From the NCBI GenBank assembly GCA_937903135.1, contig CALDAH010000016.1, positions 1-64,000 of the forward strand: a stretch of DNA of 64,000 nt, read 5' to 3'. The DNA is from an uncultured Alphaproteobacteria bacterium (GTDB lineage: Bacteria; Pseudomonadota; Alphaproteobacteria; Rs-D84). This document shows positions 52,731 through 60,517 of the stretch, in pieces (within the stretch, counting starts at the first letter, position 1; each line of letters opens with the position of its first letter). The notes under the pieces were generated by a model. That model saw only the letters and a program-made list of their open reading frames with translations, was not told the DNA's origin and did no database searches. The translations under genes and the position numbers were made by a program.

Positions 52731-53297
52731 TTATTTATCCATTTTAACTAAATCCGCCGCAATACTTTTAGATAACCGGCCGACCAGATCCCCGGCCGCG
52801 GCGGCATAGTCTGAATATTCAGCCCCAGTGTCCGCGGTGTAATGAACATTTTTAGTCCGGATGTTATTATCATTATCCGACGTGATGGTATATATCGCAT
52901 CCAGGCTGATTTTATCACCCGGGGCACCGTCTAGCTTATATACCTCAACGAATACCGTATAATTGGGGGATTTTCCTGCAAAATCGCTGTTCTTGATGAT
53001 TGCGCGCGGCAGCATCGCTTCCAGGTCGGATATAATTCTGCGCTGAATCATTGGCGATAAACCCTCGGCCCAGCGGTTATGGTTTGAGATATTTACAGCT
53101 GTATCCGACGTTGTAACAATCTGCGTTCGGTCAATATATTCAGGGATTTTAACACGTGCGACATCAACTATTATCCGATTTTCGGCGATTGGGTGCGATA
53201 TATCCGACGGCGCGAACGAATAAAACGCAGAATCCGGTTTTTGCGGCATACATGCCGATAGCATAGAAATTAACAAAACAGATAAAATTTTTTTCAT
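52731..53297 (-). CDS. ABC-transport auxiliary lipoprotein (PqiC-like)
   Basis: A 188-residue lipoprotein with lipobox L-S-A-C at about residues 13-16. The domain resembles the PqiC/DUF330 outer-membrane auxiliary family: an early Y-S-F-A-P, V-x-V-A-R-V-K-I-P-E-Y near residue 45 and a helical C terminus. It follows the MCE gene, as is usual in such operons, and may link the MCE protein to the outer membrane. GGGG precedes the ATG. Confidence 0.82.
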   Translation of the reverse strand: MKKILSVLLISMLSACMPQKPDSAFYSFAPSDISHPIAENRIIVDVARVKIPEYIDRTQIVTTSDTAVNISNHNRWAEGLSPMIQRRIISDLEAMLPRAIIKNSDFAGKSPNYTVFVEVYKLDGAPGDKISLDAIYTITSDNDNNIRTKNVHYTADTGAEYSDYAAAAGDLVGRLSKSIAADLVKMDK

Positions 53298-53313
53298 TTT
53301 ATATCCCCTTTTT

Positions 53314-54060
53314 TTATTTGCCCCTGATTATAGATTCCGGGTGCTGTTCCAGGTAATCGGTTAAATTTCGCAGTGAATTTGCAGCACGGCTGACGTCGTT
53401 TACGGCCTGATTAAAATTATTTAATGTCGCCGCAGATTTACGTGCCACATCATTACTGATTTTTGCGGCGGGGCTTAATACATCCTTTAATTCCAACAAC
53501 GTTTTATTCAGATTATCCATAACATCGCGAACGGGGATATTTTGAACATTCGCAGATATTTCCCCAATTGACGACAGCGCCGTCGGAATTTCATAAACAC
53601 TATCACGCGCATCACCGGTTAATGTGGTTTTGGCGGGCCGGACATCCAGTTCTATCATTAACTGACCGGTTAGCAGGTTTTGATTGATTAACCGCGCATG
53701 CAGTCCACGCGATATTAGTGCCCGGATAATATCTTCCTCGGTCCAGTCGCGATGCTGCTTATGCCCTGATATGATTTTTGTAATATCATTAAATGTTATA
53801 TATACCGGGATATTAAAATCATATGTTTCCGGGTTCGGAACAATTTCAATTTTCGCGACCTTTCCAACCTCTACGCCGTTTAATACGACGGGTGCACCGA
53901 TGCTTAGCCCCTTAATAGACTCGTGAAAATACATAACATATAAATTCTTGTCCGATCCGCGGATTCCGATTCCCAATGCAATGGCGATAATTGCAATAAA
54001 TGCAATAATTCCACTGATAATAAACGCGCCAATTATTTTCTTGTTCGGTTGTTTTTTCAT
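53314..54060 (-). CDS. mlaD: MCE-domain substrate-binding protein MlaD
   Basis: An inner-membrane-anchored MCE protein of the phospholipid transporter. One N-terminal transmembrane segment (about residues 10-30) is followed by the MCE domain (about 38-115, with G-A-P-V-V-L-N-G-V-E-V-G-K-V) and a helical C-terminal region. The 248-residue length is larger than E. coli MlaD because of that extra helical part, as in many Alphaproteobacteria. Starts 3 bp after mlaF. Confidence 0.9.
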   Translation of the reverse strand: MKKQPNKKIIGAFIISGIIAFIAIIAIALGIGIRGSDKNLYVMYFHESIKGLSIGAPVVLNGVEVGKVAKIEIVPNPETYDFNIPVYITFNDITKIISGHKQHRDWTEEDIIRALISRGLHARLINQNLLTGQLMIELDVRPAKTTLTGDARDSVYEIPTALSSIGEISANVQNIPVRDVMDNLNKTLLELKDVLSPAAKISNDVARKSAATLNNFNQAVNDVSRAANSLRNLTDYLEQHPESIIRGK

Positions 54061-54063
54061 TTT

Positions 54064-54813
54064 TTATTTGTCCCCCCTGTTTAAGAACATCCCGATAACA
54101 TCATCGGGCGGATTATCACGCATAATGCGCGGATCACCATATGCCCCGATCGTATGCGTTCGCGTATCTAAGTATATCGCAGATGTTGCAATTGTAAAAA
54201 TAGATTGAAGCTCGTGCGATACGATAATAATCGTCGTCCCTAGCTTTTGATTAATCGTCAGTATTAAATCATCCAATCCGCGCGATGATATCGGATCCAG
54301 ACCGGCCGACGGTTCGTCAAAGAACACAATTTCCGGGTTCAGCGCCAATGCCCGCGCCAGGCCGGCACGCTTTTTCATTCCGCCGCTGATCTCAGACGGA
54401 TATAAATCACGGGCGTTTTCCAAACCTACCATTGCTAATTTTTCATCAACCATCGCGGCGATATCAGTCGCGGAAAAATCTGTATGCTGCTGTAACGGTA
54501 ATGCGATATTTTCCTCGACGGTCATAGAGCTAAATAACGCCCCGCCCTGAAATGATACACCGATGTTTTTCATTATATCCGCCCTACGATCCGCACTTGC
54601 CCGGAACAGATCGCTGCCGTTTATAATAACCCGCCCACGCAGGGGCGCAACCAGTCCCGTCATCGTCCGCATAAGTGTGCTTTTGCCACAACCACTTGGC
54701 CCCATGATTACAAATATATCCCGACGTGCGATATCAAACGACAGATTCCGCATCAACGCGTTATCGTCGTATCCAATTGCCAGACCGCGAACCTGTATTA
54801 ACGGTTTTGTCAT
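54064..54813 (-). CDS. mlaF: ABC transporter ATP-binding protein MlaF
   Basis: The ATPase of the lipid transporter. Walker A G-P-S-G-C-G-K-S-T near residue 38, signature I-S-G-G-M-K-K-R near residue 143, Walker B V-F-F-D-E-P-S-A-G-L-D-P near residue 165. The 249-residue length is typical. Its start overlaps the mlaE stop by four bases, indicating coupled translation. Confidence 0.93.
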   Translation of the reverse strand: MTKPLIQVRGLAIGYDDNALMRNLSFDIARRDIFVIMGPSGCGKSTLMRTMTGLVAPLRGRVIINGSDLFRASADRRADIMKNIGVSFQGGALFSSMTVEENIALPLQQHTDFSATDIAAMVDEKLAMVGLENARDLYPSEISGGMKKRAGLARALALNPEIVFFDEPSAGLDPISSRGLDDLILTINQKLGTTIIIVSHELQSIFTIATSAIYLDTRTHTIGAYGDPRIMRDNPPDDVIGMFLNRGDK

Positions 54814-55637
54814 ATTCCCAATACCTCAAATACAAATGTTATTATACCGGTTGCAATAACCATCCATATAATTGCCGAAACAACCGCCCGGGTGGTTGCA
54901 ACGCCAACCGCATTCGCATTACGCCCAGAATATATCCCGTAATAACACCCGCATAGCGCAATTATCATTCCATATACAATTCCATGAAAAATACCGACCG
55001 CAAAATTCTGAAAATCTATGGCCTGGCGGGTATAGCTTAGATATTCCGGAAACGGGATATGAAAAACGACCACGCCAACAAACATTCCCCCCAATATCGC
55101 CATAAAATCCGCAATCAGTGTTAGTATCGGCATAGATATCGTTAATGCAATAAAGCGCTGCAGGACTAAAAAATCATACTTGTTTATTCCCATAACCTGC
55201 AATGCGTCTAATTCTTCGTTGGTCTGCATTGTGCCGATTGTTGCCGCATATGACGCCCCGGTTCGCCCGGCCATTATAATACCGGTCATCATCGCCCCCA
55301 TTATGCGAATAGACGCAATTGCAACCAGGCTGGCGACATATATCTGTGCCCCAAAAAGCTTTAGCTGGGCCGCGCCGACAAACGCTAATATTAAACCAAT
55401 TAAAAAGCTGATAAGCGAAACAATTAAAATCGCACGCGGTCCGACATCATCTATGGCCCGCCACCAATCCGAACGACGTAACTCGGCACGCCCGCGAATA
55501 AACCGATACAGCGACGCAAATATCGCACCGATAAATCCCAGACCGCGCCAAATCGCATTATAAATACCAATTCCCCATGCGCCGATTTGCGTTAATCGGT
55601 CAGTATCGTCGTAAAAATCAATATTTTTTTGTGTCAA
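54810..55637 (-). CDS. mlaE: ABC transporter permease MlaE
   Basis: The inner-membrane permease of the Mla-type phospholipid transporter. Several membrane segments lie between residues 60 and 270; the family motif G-x-x-G-A-x-Y-A-A-T-I-G-T-M-Q-T-N-E-E-L-D-A-L near residues 128-150 is clear. The 275-residue length is normal. First gene of the operon mlaE-mlaF-mlaD-lipoprotein-ybaK. Confidence 0.93.
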   Translation of the reverse strand: MTQKNIDFYDDTDRLTQIGAWGIGIYNAIWRGLGFIGAIFASLYRFIRGRAELRRSDWWRAIDDVGPRAILIVSLISFLIGLILAFVGAAQLKLFGAQIYVASLVAIASIRIMGAMMTGIIMAGRTGASYAATIGTMQTNEELDALQVMGINKYDFLVLQRFIALTISMPILTLIADFMAILGGMFVGVVVFHIPFPEYLSYTRQAIDFQNFAVGIFHGIVYGMIIALCGCYYGIYSGRNANAVGVATTRAVVSAIIWMVIATGIITFVFEVLGI

Positions 55638-55734
55638 TTCCCGCCTACTCTTTGCATTTATTTTACATATTTCCCGCCCCCGCGCAAGGTGATAAAACGC
55701 CCCGGGTTAAAATAATTGCATATAGTATGTTTTT

Positions 55735-56580
55735 TTGATACTATTAATTATCATGATTAAAAATAAAATAATCGCAATAAAACATCCCGGTAAAAACGTA
55801 GTAGAAGAATACCTGCGCACCACAACGGATCGGCCAAATTCAGATAAAGGTTATCAGGAACTTATCAGCTTCTTTGAACGTAAATATAAGTTTAAGGATG
55901 TGCGCGTTATTGTCGCATATGTTGCAAATATATTTTTACGTGCAACCGACCGGGATGGGACAGAGCTGTTTATAAAATCTGGGCATCATTCGGGATTATA
56001 TGAAAATGAATTTCAGATGACGCGCCAGCTTTATAATATAAATCCGCGATATTTCCTTAAGCCTTTGTATTACCAAGATTTTGCACCGGTACAATTTTTT
56101 GCAAATGAATATATCGTCGCCCCGTCATTGGAAACAATGATCCGGAACGGGGTGCTGGGATCTAAACAGCGTCATAAATTTATTCGTGATATTTATCAGA
56201 TTTTTTTGGCGTTAAAGGATTCTGATGTTATTCATCGTGATATACGGCCTGCGAATTTCTTGGTTTATAAAAATCGGTTAATATTAATTGATTTTCAATT
56301 GGCCGTATCTAAAACCGAATACCGCGAACTGCAATGGATGCGTGAAAAACCAAATCGTCTGCGTAAACTTGGCGGCAATGGTTTTAAGTATAAAACATTC
56401 GTATGGGACGATTCATATTCACTGTTAAAGGTTCTGGAATTCGTTGGCAGTGATAAATTATATGCTGACGAGTATCAGAAAATTCATCGCGAGATTAAGT
56501 CTTATATCGGGACAAATACTATACGCGCGGCGGTACGTGAATCCGCGCCACACCGTTTAATGCGTCACATCCGGCATTAG
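55735..56580 (+). CDS. Kinase-fold protein of unknown substrate
   Basis: A 281-residue protein with a protein-kinase-like core: V-I-H-R-D-I-R-P-A-N-F near residue 160 (HRD-type catalytic loop) and I-L-I-D-F-Q near residue 182 (DFG-like metal motif with Gln for Gly). An F-I-K-S-G segment near residue 80 may hold the ATP-binding Lys. The size and pattern resemble lipopolysaccharide-core or small-molecule kinases more than true protein kinases. Two in-frame ATGs (55735, 55753) are possible; neither has a good ribosome site. Substrate unknown. Confidence 0.72.
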   Translation: MILLIIMIKNKIIAIKHPGKNVVEEYLRTTTDRPNSDKGYQELISFFERKYKFKDVRVIVAYVANIFLRATDRDGTELFIKSGHHSGLYENEFQMTRQLYNINPRYFLKPLYYQDFAPVQFFANEYIVAPSLETMIRNGVLGSKQRHKFIRDIYQIFLALKDSDVIHRDIRPANFLVYKNRLILIDFQLAVSKTEYRELQWMREKPNRLRKLGGNGFKYKTFVWDDSYSLLKVLEFVGSDKLYADEYQKIHREIKSYIGTNTIRAAVRESAPHRLMRHIRH

Positions 56581-56588
56581 ATTTTTTT

Positions 56589-57791
56589 CTATACATCAAA
56601 ATTATAGTTTTTCACGGATTTAACTATTGCCGCGACCAGTTTGTTTTGGTGTGCATCGCTGCGTAATAATTTTTCTTCGGCCGCATTAGATAAATGCCCC
56701 AGTTCCAATAACGCCCCCGGGACACTGGAACGCAATACCGCAAACGGTGCATGACGCACGCCGGGGCCGGGTTGTGCCTCAATCCCGCCGCCACGGAACG
56801 AACGTGAACACCCGGTTGCATATTCCTCGGACATCTCGGCTAATGCGTGTTGTTGCAGCGACGATAGCGCGGAACGAATATCCCGCGGCAGATCATCCCA
56901 ATCCGTTACCGCAATTTTATCCGCGGCGTTTTCCGATTCCGCTAATTTTTTAGCCTCCTCGTCAGATGCTTTTTCCGACAAAGTATATATTGAAAATCCC
57001 TTCATCGCGCGACTCGGGTTCGCATTCGCATGCAGTGACAAGAACAAATCCGCTTTGCGTTTTTCCGCGATCTGGGCACGTTCACCCAATTTTAAATACT
57101 TATCCGTACTGCGCGTCAGGTGCGTGGAATAACCATTCGCATCCAACCGCGCCTTTAACTTTTTAGCAACCGATAAAACAATATCTTTTTCACGCGTCCC
57201 GTTTTTCCCGATACATCCCGGATCTTTGCCGCCGTGACCGGCATCAATTACAATTACATATTTTTTACCAGGCGCGTTTTTCTGGGGCGTATTTTGCGCT
57301 GTTTTTGCCCCGGATGACGCGGCAGTATTTTTCTTTGGTGTCGCCGCCGCAATCGCCGATGCCGCACCGGCGCCCGCGGAAAAATCCAACACCAGGCGAT
57401 AGTCATTATCGCCATTGGGTTCTAAAATCATAATCTGATTTTTTGCAATCTGGGCAATCGGGCGATTAAGGTTTGCGCTGATCTGCAGCCGATCGCCAAT
57501 CTGGGCCTGGGTAATGGACCGGATCAATGCCCCCTGGGCCAATGACGGTTTTAATGATTGATTAGCGGCAGTATTGGCAATCGTTACCACCAGTTGATTT
57601 TCAGGATACGATAATGAATACGACGGGCGCTGGGACGTTTCAATTACCAAACGTGTTTTATTCCCCGGCTGAACCCCGGAACGAACGGATTTCAGCATTC
57701 CACGGGCCGCAAACGCCATTCGTGGTAATGCCCCAATAACCAACACCCCAATTCCGGTTATTTTTAAAAGCCCTCGTCTTGATATTTGCAT
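56589..57791 (-). CDS. amiC: Tat-exported N-acetylmuramoyl-L-alanine amidase
   Basis: A periplasmic zinc amidase that splits septal peptidoglycan. The twin-arginine signal S-R-R-G-L-L-K at residue 4 directs Tat export; an AMIN domain (about 35-135) and an Ala/Lys/Thr linker precede the Amidase_3 domain (about 175-395) with D-A-G-H-G-G near residue 185, a zinc-binding Glu (near 203), S-L-H-A-N near 250 and L-L-E-L-G-H-L-S near 365. The 400-residue length matches AmiC. Converges with the kinase-fold gene. Confidence 0.93.
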   Translation of the reverse strand: MQISRRGLLKITGIGVLVIGALPRMAFAARGMLKSVRSGVQPGNKTRLVIETSQRPSYSLSYPENQLVVTIANTAANQSLKPSLAQGALIRSITQAQIGDRLQISANLNRPIAQIAKNQIMILEPNGDNDYRLVLDFSAGAGAASAIAAATPKKNTAASSGAKTAQNTPQKNAPGKKYVIVIDAGHGGKDPGCIGKNGTREKDIVLSVAKKLKARLDANGYSTHLTRSTDKYLKLGERAQIAEKRKADLFLSLHANANPSRAMKGFSIYTLSEKASDEEAKKLAESENAADKIAVTDWDDLPRDIRSALSSLQQHALAEMSEEYATGCSRSFRGGGIEAQPGPGVRHAPFAVLRSSVPGALLELGHLSNAAEEKLLRSDAHQNKLVAAIVKSVKNYNFDV

Positions 57792-57860
57792 GTTAAAAAG
57801 TATACCAAAAAATTAGTCCGGACGCAAGTGGCAAACCGCCATCCGCGACCGGGCTATTTG

Positions 57861-58283
57861 TTAAAATTTACCGGTTTTCATTTCTGCCCCGACATAGAAT
57901 TTATATTCATCGGGCATAAAACGCAGTATTACAAATGATTTATCATCTGGGCCGGAATATCCAAAACGCTTAAAATCATCGCGCCATAATTCGTTTTTAA
58001 ATTCCGTATCGTTTATAATTTCTAATTTCCCGTATAAACGCAAGGCATGACGATTTTCCGGATTATAATAGTACAAACAACACCCGGGATTTTTTAAAAT
58101 CTGGGCGTATTTAGGCGTCGTATTGCCCGTTAAAAAATGCAGCCGGGCCGTGGTTGCATCACGGTTCATTTGGTTTGTAACATGACGCACATCGGGATAT
58201 TCCCCCGCCCCGAATGTGGCCAGCATCACAGAATCACATGCCCGAATGATTTCCAGAACAGATTGCAATACGTCGTTATTCAT
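57861..58283 (-). CDS. Pyridoxamine-phosphate-oxidase-like flavin protein
   Basis: A 140-residue protein of the split beta-barrel FMN-binding fold, similar in pattern to general stress protein 26 (early V-M-L-A-T-F, then V-T-N-Q-M-N-R-D, G-N-T-T-P-K-Y near residue 53, and a final Y-K-F-Y-V-G). The ligand and reaction are unknown. The ATG at 58283 is chosen; an in-frame GTG at 58292 is also possible. The start overlaps the end of the upstream lipoprotein gene by 8 bp, so the two are coupled. Confidence 0.75.
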   Translation of the reverse strand: MNNDVLQSVLEIIRACDSVMLATFGAGEYPDVRHVTNQMNRDATTARLHFLTGNTTPKYAQILKNPGCCLYYYNPENRHALRLYGKLEIINDTEFKNELWRDDFKRFGYSGPDDKSFVILRFMPDEYKFYVGAEMKTGKF

Positions 58284-58737
58284 CTTTTGCACTTAATTTT
58301 TCCAGTATTTTATCCAGTTTATTTAATTCACCGCCCGCGCATCCACGACCGCGCCATGCTAATATCTCTTGGCCCGTTTTCTGATCGGCAATAGATACAT
58401 TAAAATTCCACCACCAAAATCCACTAAACGGACAGAACAGCGGGCTATATTTTTCCCGGCGTTCAGATACAGATACCACATAGCGAACATTGGCCGGTAT
58501 ATCAACACTCATAAAGTTTATATCATCACCATCATTACGTGATGTACGATTTGTTTTTACCTTGCCGACGATTACTGTATGGCCTTGTTTTTCTAATTTC
58601 TGTTTTATGGCGCGTTTCATAGAAAATCCACCGCGTTCGGCATAAACAACTGATCCGGGTTTTAGTGTACCTTCCTTTACATACATAGAATTACATCCCG
58701 CCAATAATAACAGAAATATTAATAAATATTTTTTCAT
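58276..58737 (-). CDS. Small lipoprotein of unknown function
   Basis: A 153-residue product with a lipoprotein signal peptide and lipobox L-L-A-G-C (Cys 15). The mature part contains a Trp-rich F-W-W-W-N-F segment and D-D-I-N-F-M-S-V-D-I; otherwise no known domain. GGAGGGG gives a strong ribosome site. Likely outer-membrane attached. Overlaps the following gene. Confidence 0.75.
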   Translation of the reverse strand: MKKYLLIFLLLLAGCNSMYVKEGTLKPGSVVYAERGGFSMKRAIKQKLEKQGHTVIVGKVKTNRTSRNDGDDINFMSVDIPANVRYVVSVSERREKYSPLFCPFSGFWWWNFNVSIADQKTGQEILAWRGRGCAGGELNKLDKILEKLSAKDE

Positions 58738-58823
58738 ATCCCCTCCGATTTGTATATAGGTTTTAATTCATAATAAGAATATTATATAAAAGCTTCTGTA
58801 ATCACAAGTTATAAATTCAGATA

Positions 58824-58851
58824 TTGATTTTATTAGAAAAAAGTTTATAAT
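58824..58851 (+). promoter_or_regulatory. Promoter of tRNA-Arg
   Basis: TTGATT at 58824-58829, a 16-bp spacer and TATAAT at 58846-58851. Confidence 0.7.
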
Positions 58852-58866
58852 GCGCATAAATAAAAC

Positions 58867-58943
58867 GCACCCATGGCCTAACTGGATATGGCACGTCCCT
58901 CCGAAGGACGGGGTTGCAGGTTCGAATCCTGCTGGGTGCGCCA
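58867..58943 (+). tRNA. tRNA-Arg (CCG)
   Basis: A cloverleaf with acceptor GCACCCA/TGGGTGC, anticodon stem GTCC/GGAC with loop CTCCGAA (anticodon CCG), T arm GTTCGAATCC and encoded CCA. Confidence 0.95.
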
Positions 58944-59010
58944 GTTATTAGCTTTCCTATCGCAAATGGAATAAAGATTACCAAGCACAATATCATCGCA
59001 GTGCGATCTA

Positions 59011-59547
59011 TCAATACCCACTGTAATCATTGTTTTGAAACAATCGCCATTCGGCATCCCGACGATTGTCTAAAACCCCACGATTCCTAAATGCTTTCCA
59101 GGCAGATTCTTGCGTAGGATATTTATTACTGCGATAATTCTTGTCATTTATATATTTTCTAATGGTTGACTGGTATAATCCCCTGTTAACATTTTCGGGC
59201 GCGGCAGATCCAGGCCCAATATTAAATACCAATGAAACAAGCGCATCATATTGATGCTGTTGCATTTCTGCCAAAACATTATGGTCTATTTGTTTAGCTA
59301 TCGCGTCATACGTAGACTGTAAATCCTGCTGGAATAATTCTGTCGCTTCTCTTTCGGTTAAACCATTGCTAAAATCCTCGTCGGGCTTTATCAGGTGTCC
59401 ATATCCAATCGTTGCGCCCGGCGGTAACGCTGCCCCTGCCCGAACAGGCAACCCGGTTATATCATCATAGATCACATGCCGCCCATCTACTTTGACACTC
59501 CCCTCTAATTTTTTAAGCCATTCCATTCCTCTATTACTTATTTTCAT
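59011..59547 (-). CDS. Phage-type lysozyme (glycoside hydrolase family 24)
   Basis: Hydrolyses the glycan strands of peptidoglycan. The catalytic Glu lies in K-L-E-G near residue 13, with the Y-D-D-x-T-G segment and T-I-G-Y-G-H near residue 45, in the order of T4-type endolysins. The 178 residues are complete, with no signal peptide or signal anchor. No holin or other phage gene is nearby; it lies between tRNA-Arg and tRNA-Ser genes, so it may be a remnant or domesticated phage gene. AAGGA precedes the ATG. Confidence 0.87.
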   Translation of the reverse strand: MKISNRGMEWLKKLEGSVKVDGRHVIYDDITGLPVRAGAALPPGATIGYGHLIKPDEDFSNGLTEREATELFQQDLQSTYDAIAKQIDHNVLAEMQQHQYDALVSLVFNIGPGSAAPENVNRGLYQSTIRKYINDKNYRSNKYPTQESAWKAFRNRGVLDNRRDAEWRLFQNNDYSGY

Positions 59548-59621
59548 ATTTTTGATATCCTTTTCTATTTCATTCTGCCCTTAAAAATTGTGGCGTTTCA
59601 TTGATTGTCATTTAAATCAAA

Positions 59622-59717
59622 TAAAAAAGCCCCGCATGCGGCGGGGTAATAAAAACAGCGGCAATTGCCGCGCTTTTTCATGTGTTTAATTATACCACAA
59701 ACGCGGGCGAAAATCAA
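59622..59717 (-). promoter_or_regulatory. Minus-strand promoter followed at once by two terminator hairpins
   Basis: TTGATT (59712-59717) and TATAAT (59689-59694) on the minus strand are 17 bp apart. Transcription near 59682 would run straight into the palindrome GCGGCAATTGCCGC (59658-59671, then T run) and then CCCCGC/GCGGGG (59630-59646, then T run), before the lysozyme gene. An ATG at 59681 opens a 27-codon reading frame through both hairpins. This looks like an attenuated leader or a very short RNA. Confidence 0.5.
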
Positions 59718-59719
59718 TA

Positions 59720-59966
59720 TAAACCGCCATCGGGGGTTGGGCAATGTATGCTGCGCGGGGGCAAAAGCAACATCCCGCGGGATTTCCGTGGGATGTGTCA
59801 TATTCCTGGCCGGCACGAAGGGATTGTATATTCCCACCGCTGTTGCGGCGGGCCTCTTTCGCTACGTACGGCTCAAACTTCGTCATTGAACTGTCTCGTT
59901 TTCGCCAACTGACGCCCCGAACCTGCAACTTGCGTTGCAAATGTTTCGTCCACGCTTCTTCCGGGA
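59720..59966 (-). other. Intergenic region with hairpins, no assigned gene
   Basis: Between the tRNA-Ser terminator and the promoter above lie about 250 bases that look GC-richer than the surroundings. On the minus strand they contain GCAAC-GCAA-GTTGC (near 59927-59940), CCCGCCGC-AACA-GCGGTGGG (near 59832-59851) and ATCCC...GGGAT hairpins. A minus-strand reading frame beginning at an ATG near 59883 (about 65 codons) exists but has no recognised family and a weak ribosome site. It could be a small structured RNA or a degenerate segment; nothing firmer can be said. Confidence 0.35.
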
Positions 59967-59988
59967 TAAAAAACGCCCCATATGGGGC
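59967..59988. terminator. Terminator downstream of tRNA-Ser (GGA)
   Basis: The palindrome GCCCCATATGGGGC (59975-59988) is flanked by A and T runs and can work in both directions. Confidence 0.85.
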
Positions 59989-60000
59989 ATTTTTTTATCC

Positions 60001-60091
60001 TGGCGGAGACGAAGGGATTCGAACCCTTGATACCGTTGACGGTATACTACATTTCCAATGTAGCGCACTAGACCAACTATGCGACGTCTCC
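60001..60091 (-). tRNA. tRNA-Ser (GGA)
   Basis: The reverse strand forms a class II tRNA of 91 bases: acceptor GGAGACG/CGTCTCC, anticodon stem CTACA/TGTAG with loop TTGGAAA (anticodon GGA), a long variable arm, T arm GTTCGAATCC, and encoded CCA. Confidence 0.95.
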
Positions 60092-60097
60092 GAATTT

Positions 60098-60466
60098 TTA
60101 TTCCGCGTCCGCCGATGCGTCATCTGCATCTTCTGCGACAGGTTCATCCGCCGCCAATGCATTTTCCAATTCCGCATCAATTTCACGTAATAACGGATCT
60201 TCTGCACCGATTTCTAATGATTCTTCGCCAGATTCTGTTATCGGGTTTTCTTTATACGACTGAACAAATTCGTGACGAACCGCATCAACATCCAATTTAC
60301 CACTGGCAATTTCACGTAACGCAACAACCGTTAACTTATCTTTACCTTTTTCTACGACCGCTTCTGCACCACCGTTTAGGTCGCGAACACGCTGAGATGC
60401 CAGCATCCCTAGCTCATAACGGCTTTCTACAAATGGTAATGTATCTGAATTTGTTGTACGGGCCAT
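60098..60466 (-). CDS. rpoZ: RNA polymerase omega subunit
   Basis: A small polymerase subunit that aids assembly of beta-prime. The N-terminal domain carries S-R-Y-E-L-G-M-L-A-S-Q-R (about residues 17-30) and the V-V-A-L-R-E-I-A-S-G-K motif near residue 55; an acidic C-terminal tail follows. The ATG at 60466 (122 residues, M-A-R-T-T) fits the family and lies 7 bp after AAAGGA; an ATG three bases upstream is too close. It precedes tRNA-Ser on the same strand. Confidence 0.92.
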   Translation of the reverse strand: MARTTNSDTLPFVESRYELGMLASQRVRDLNGGAEAVVEKGKDKLTVVALREIASGKLDVDAVRHEFVQSYKENPITESGEESLEIGAEDPLLREIDAELENALAADEPVAEDADDASADAE

Positions 60467-60517
60467 CATAAAATCCTTTGTTGAAATCATTTTTAACCCC
60501 GATATAATGCCTTATGG

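Noticed and set aside
59640..59990. RNase P or SRP RNA gene in the empty interval
   Set aside because: The universally conserved core sequences of those RNAs are absent on both strands.
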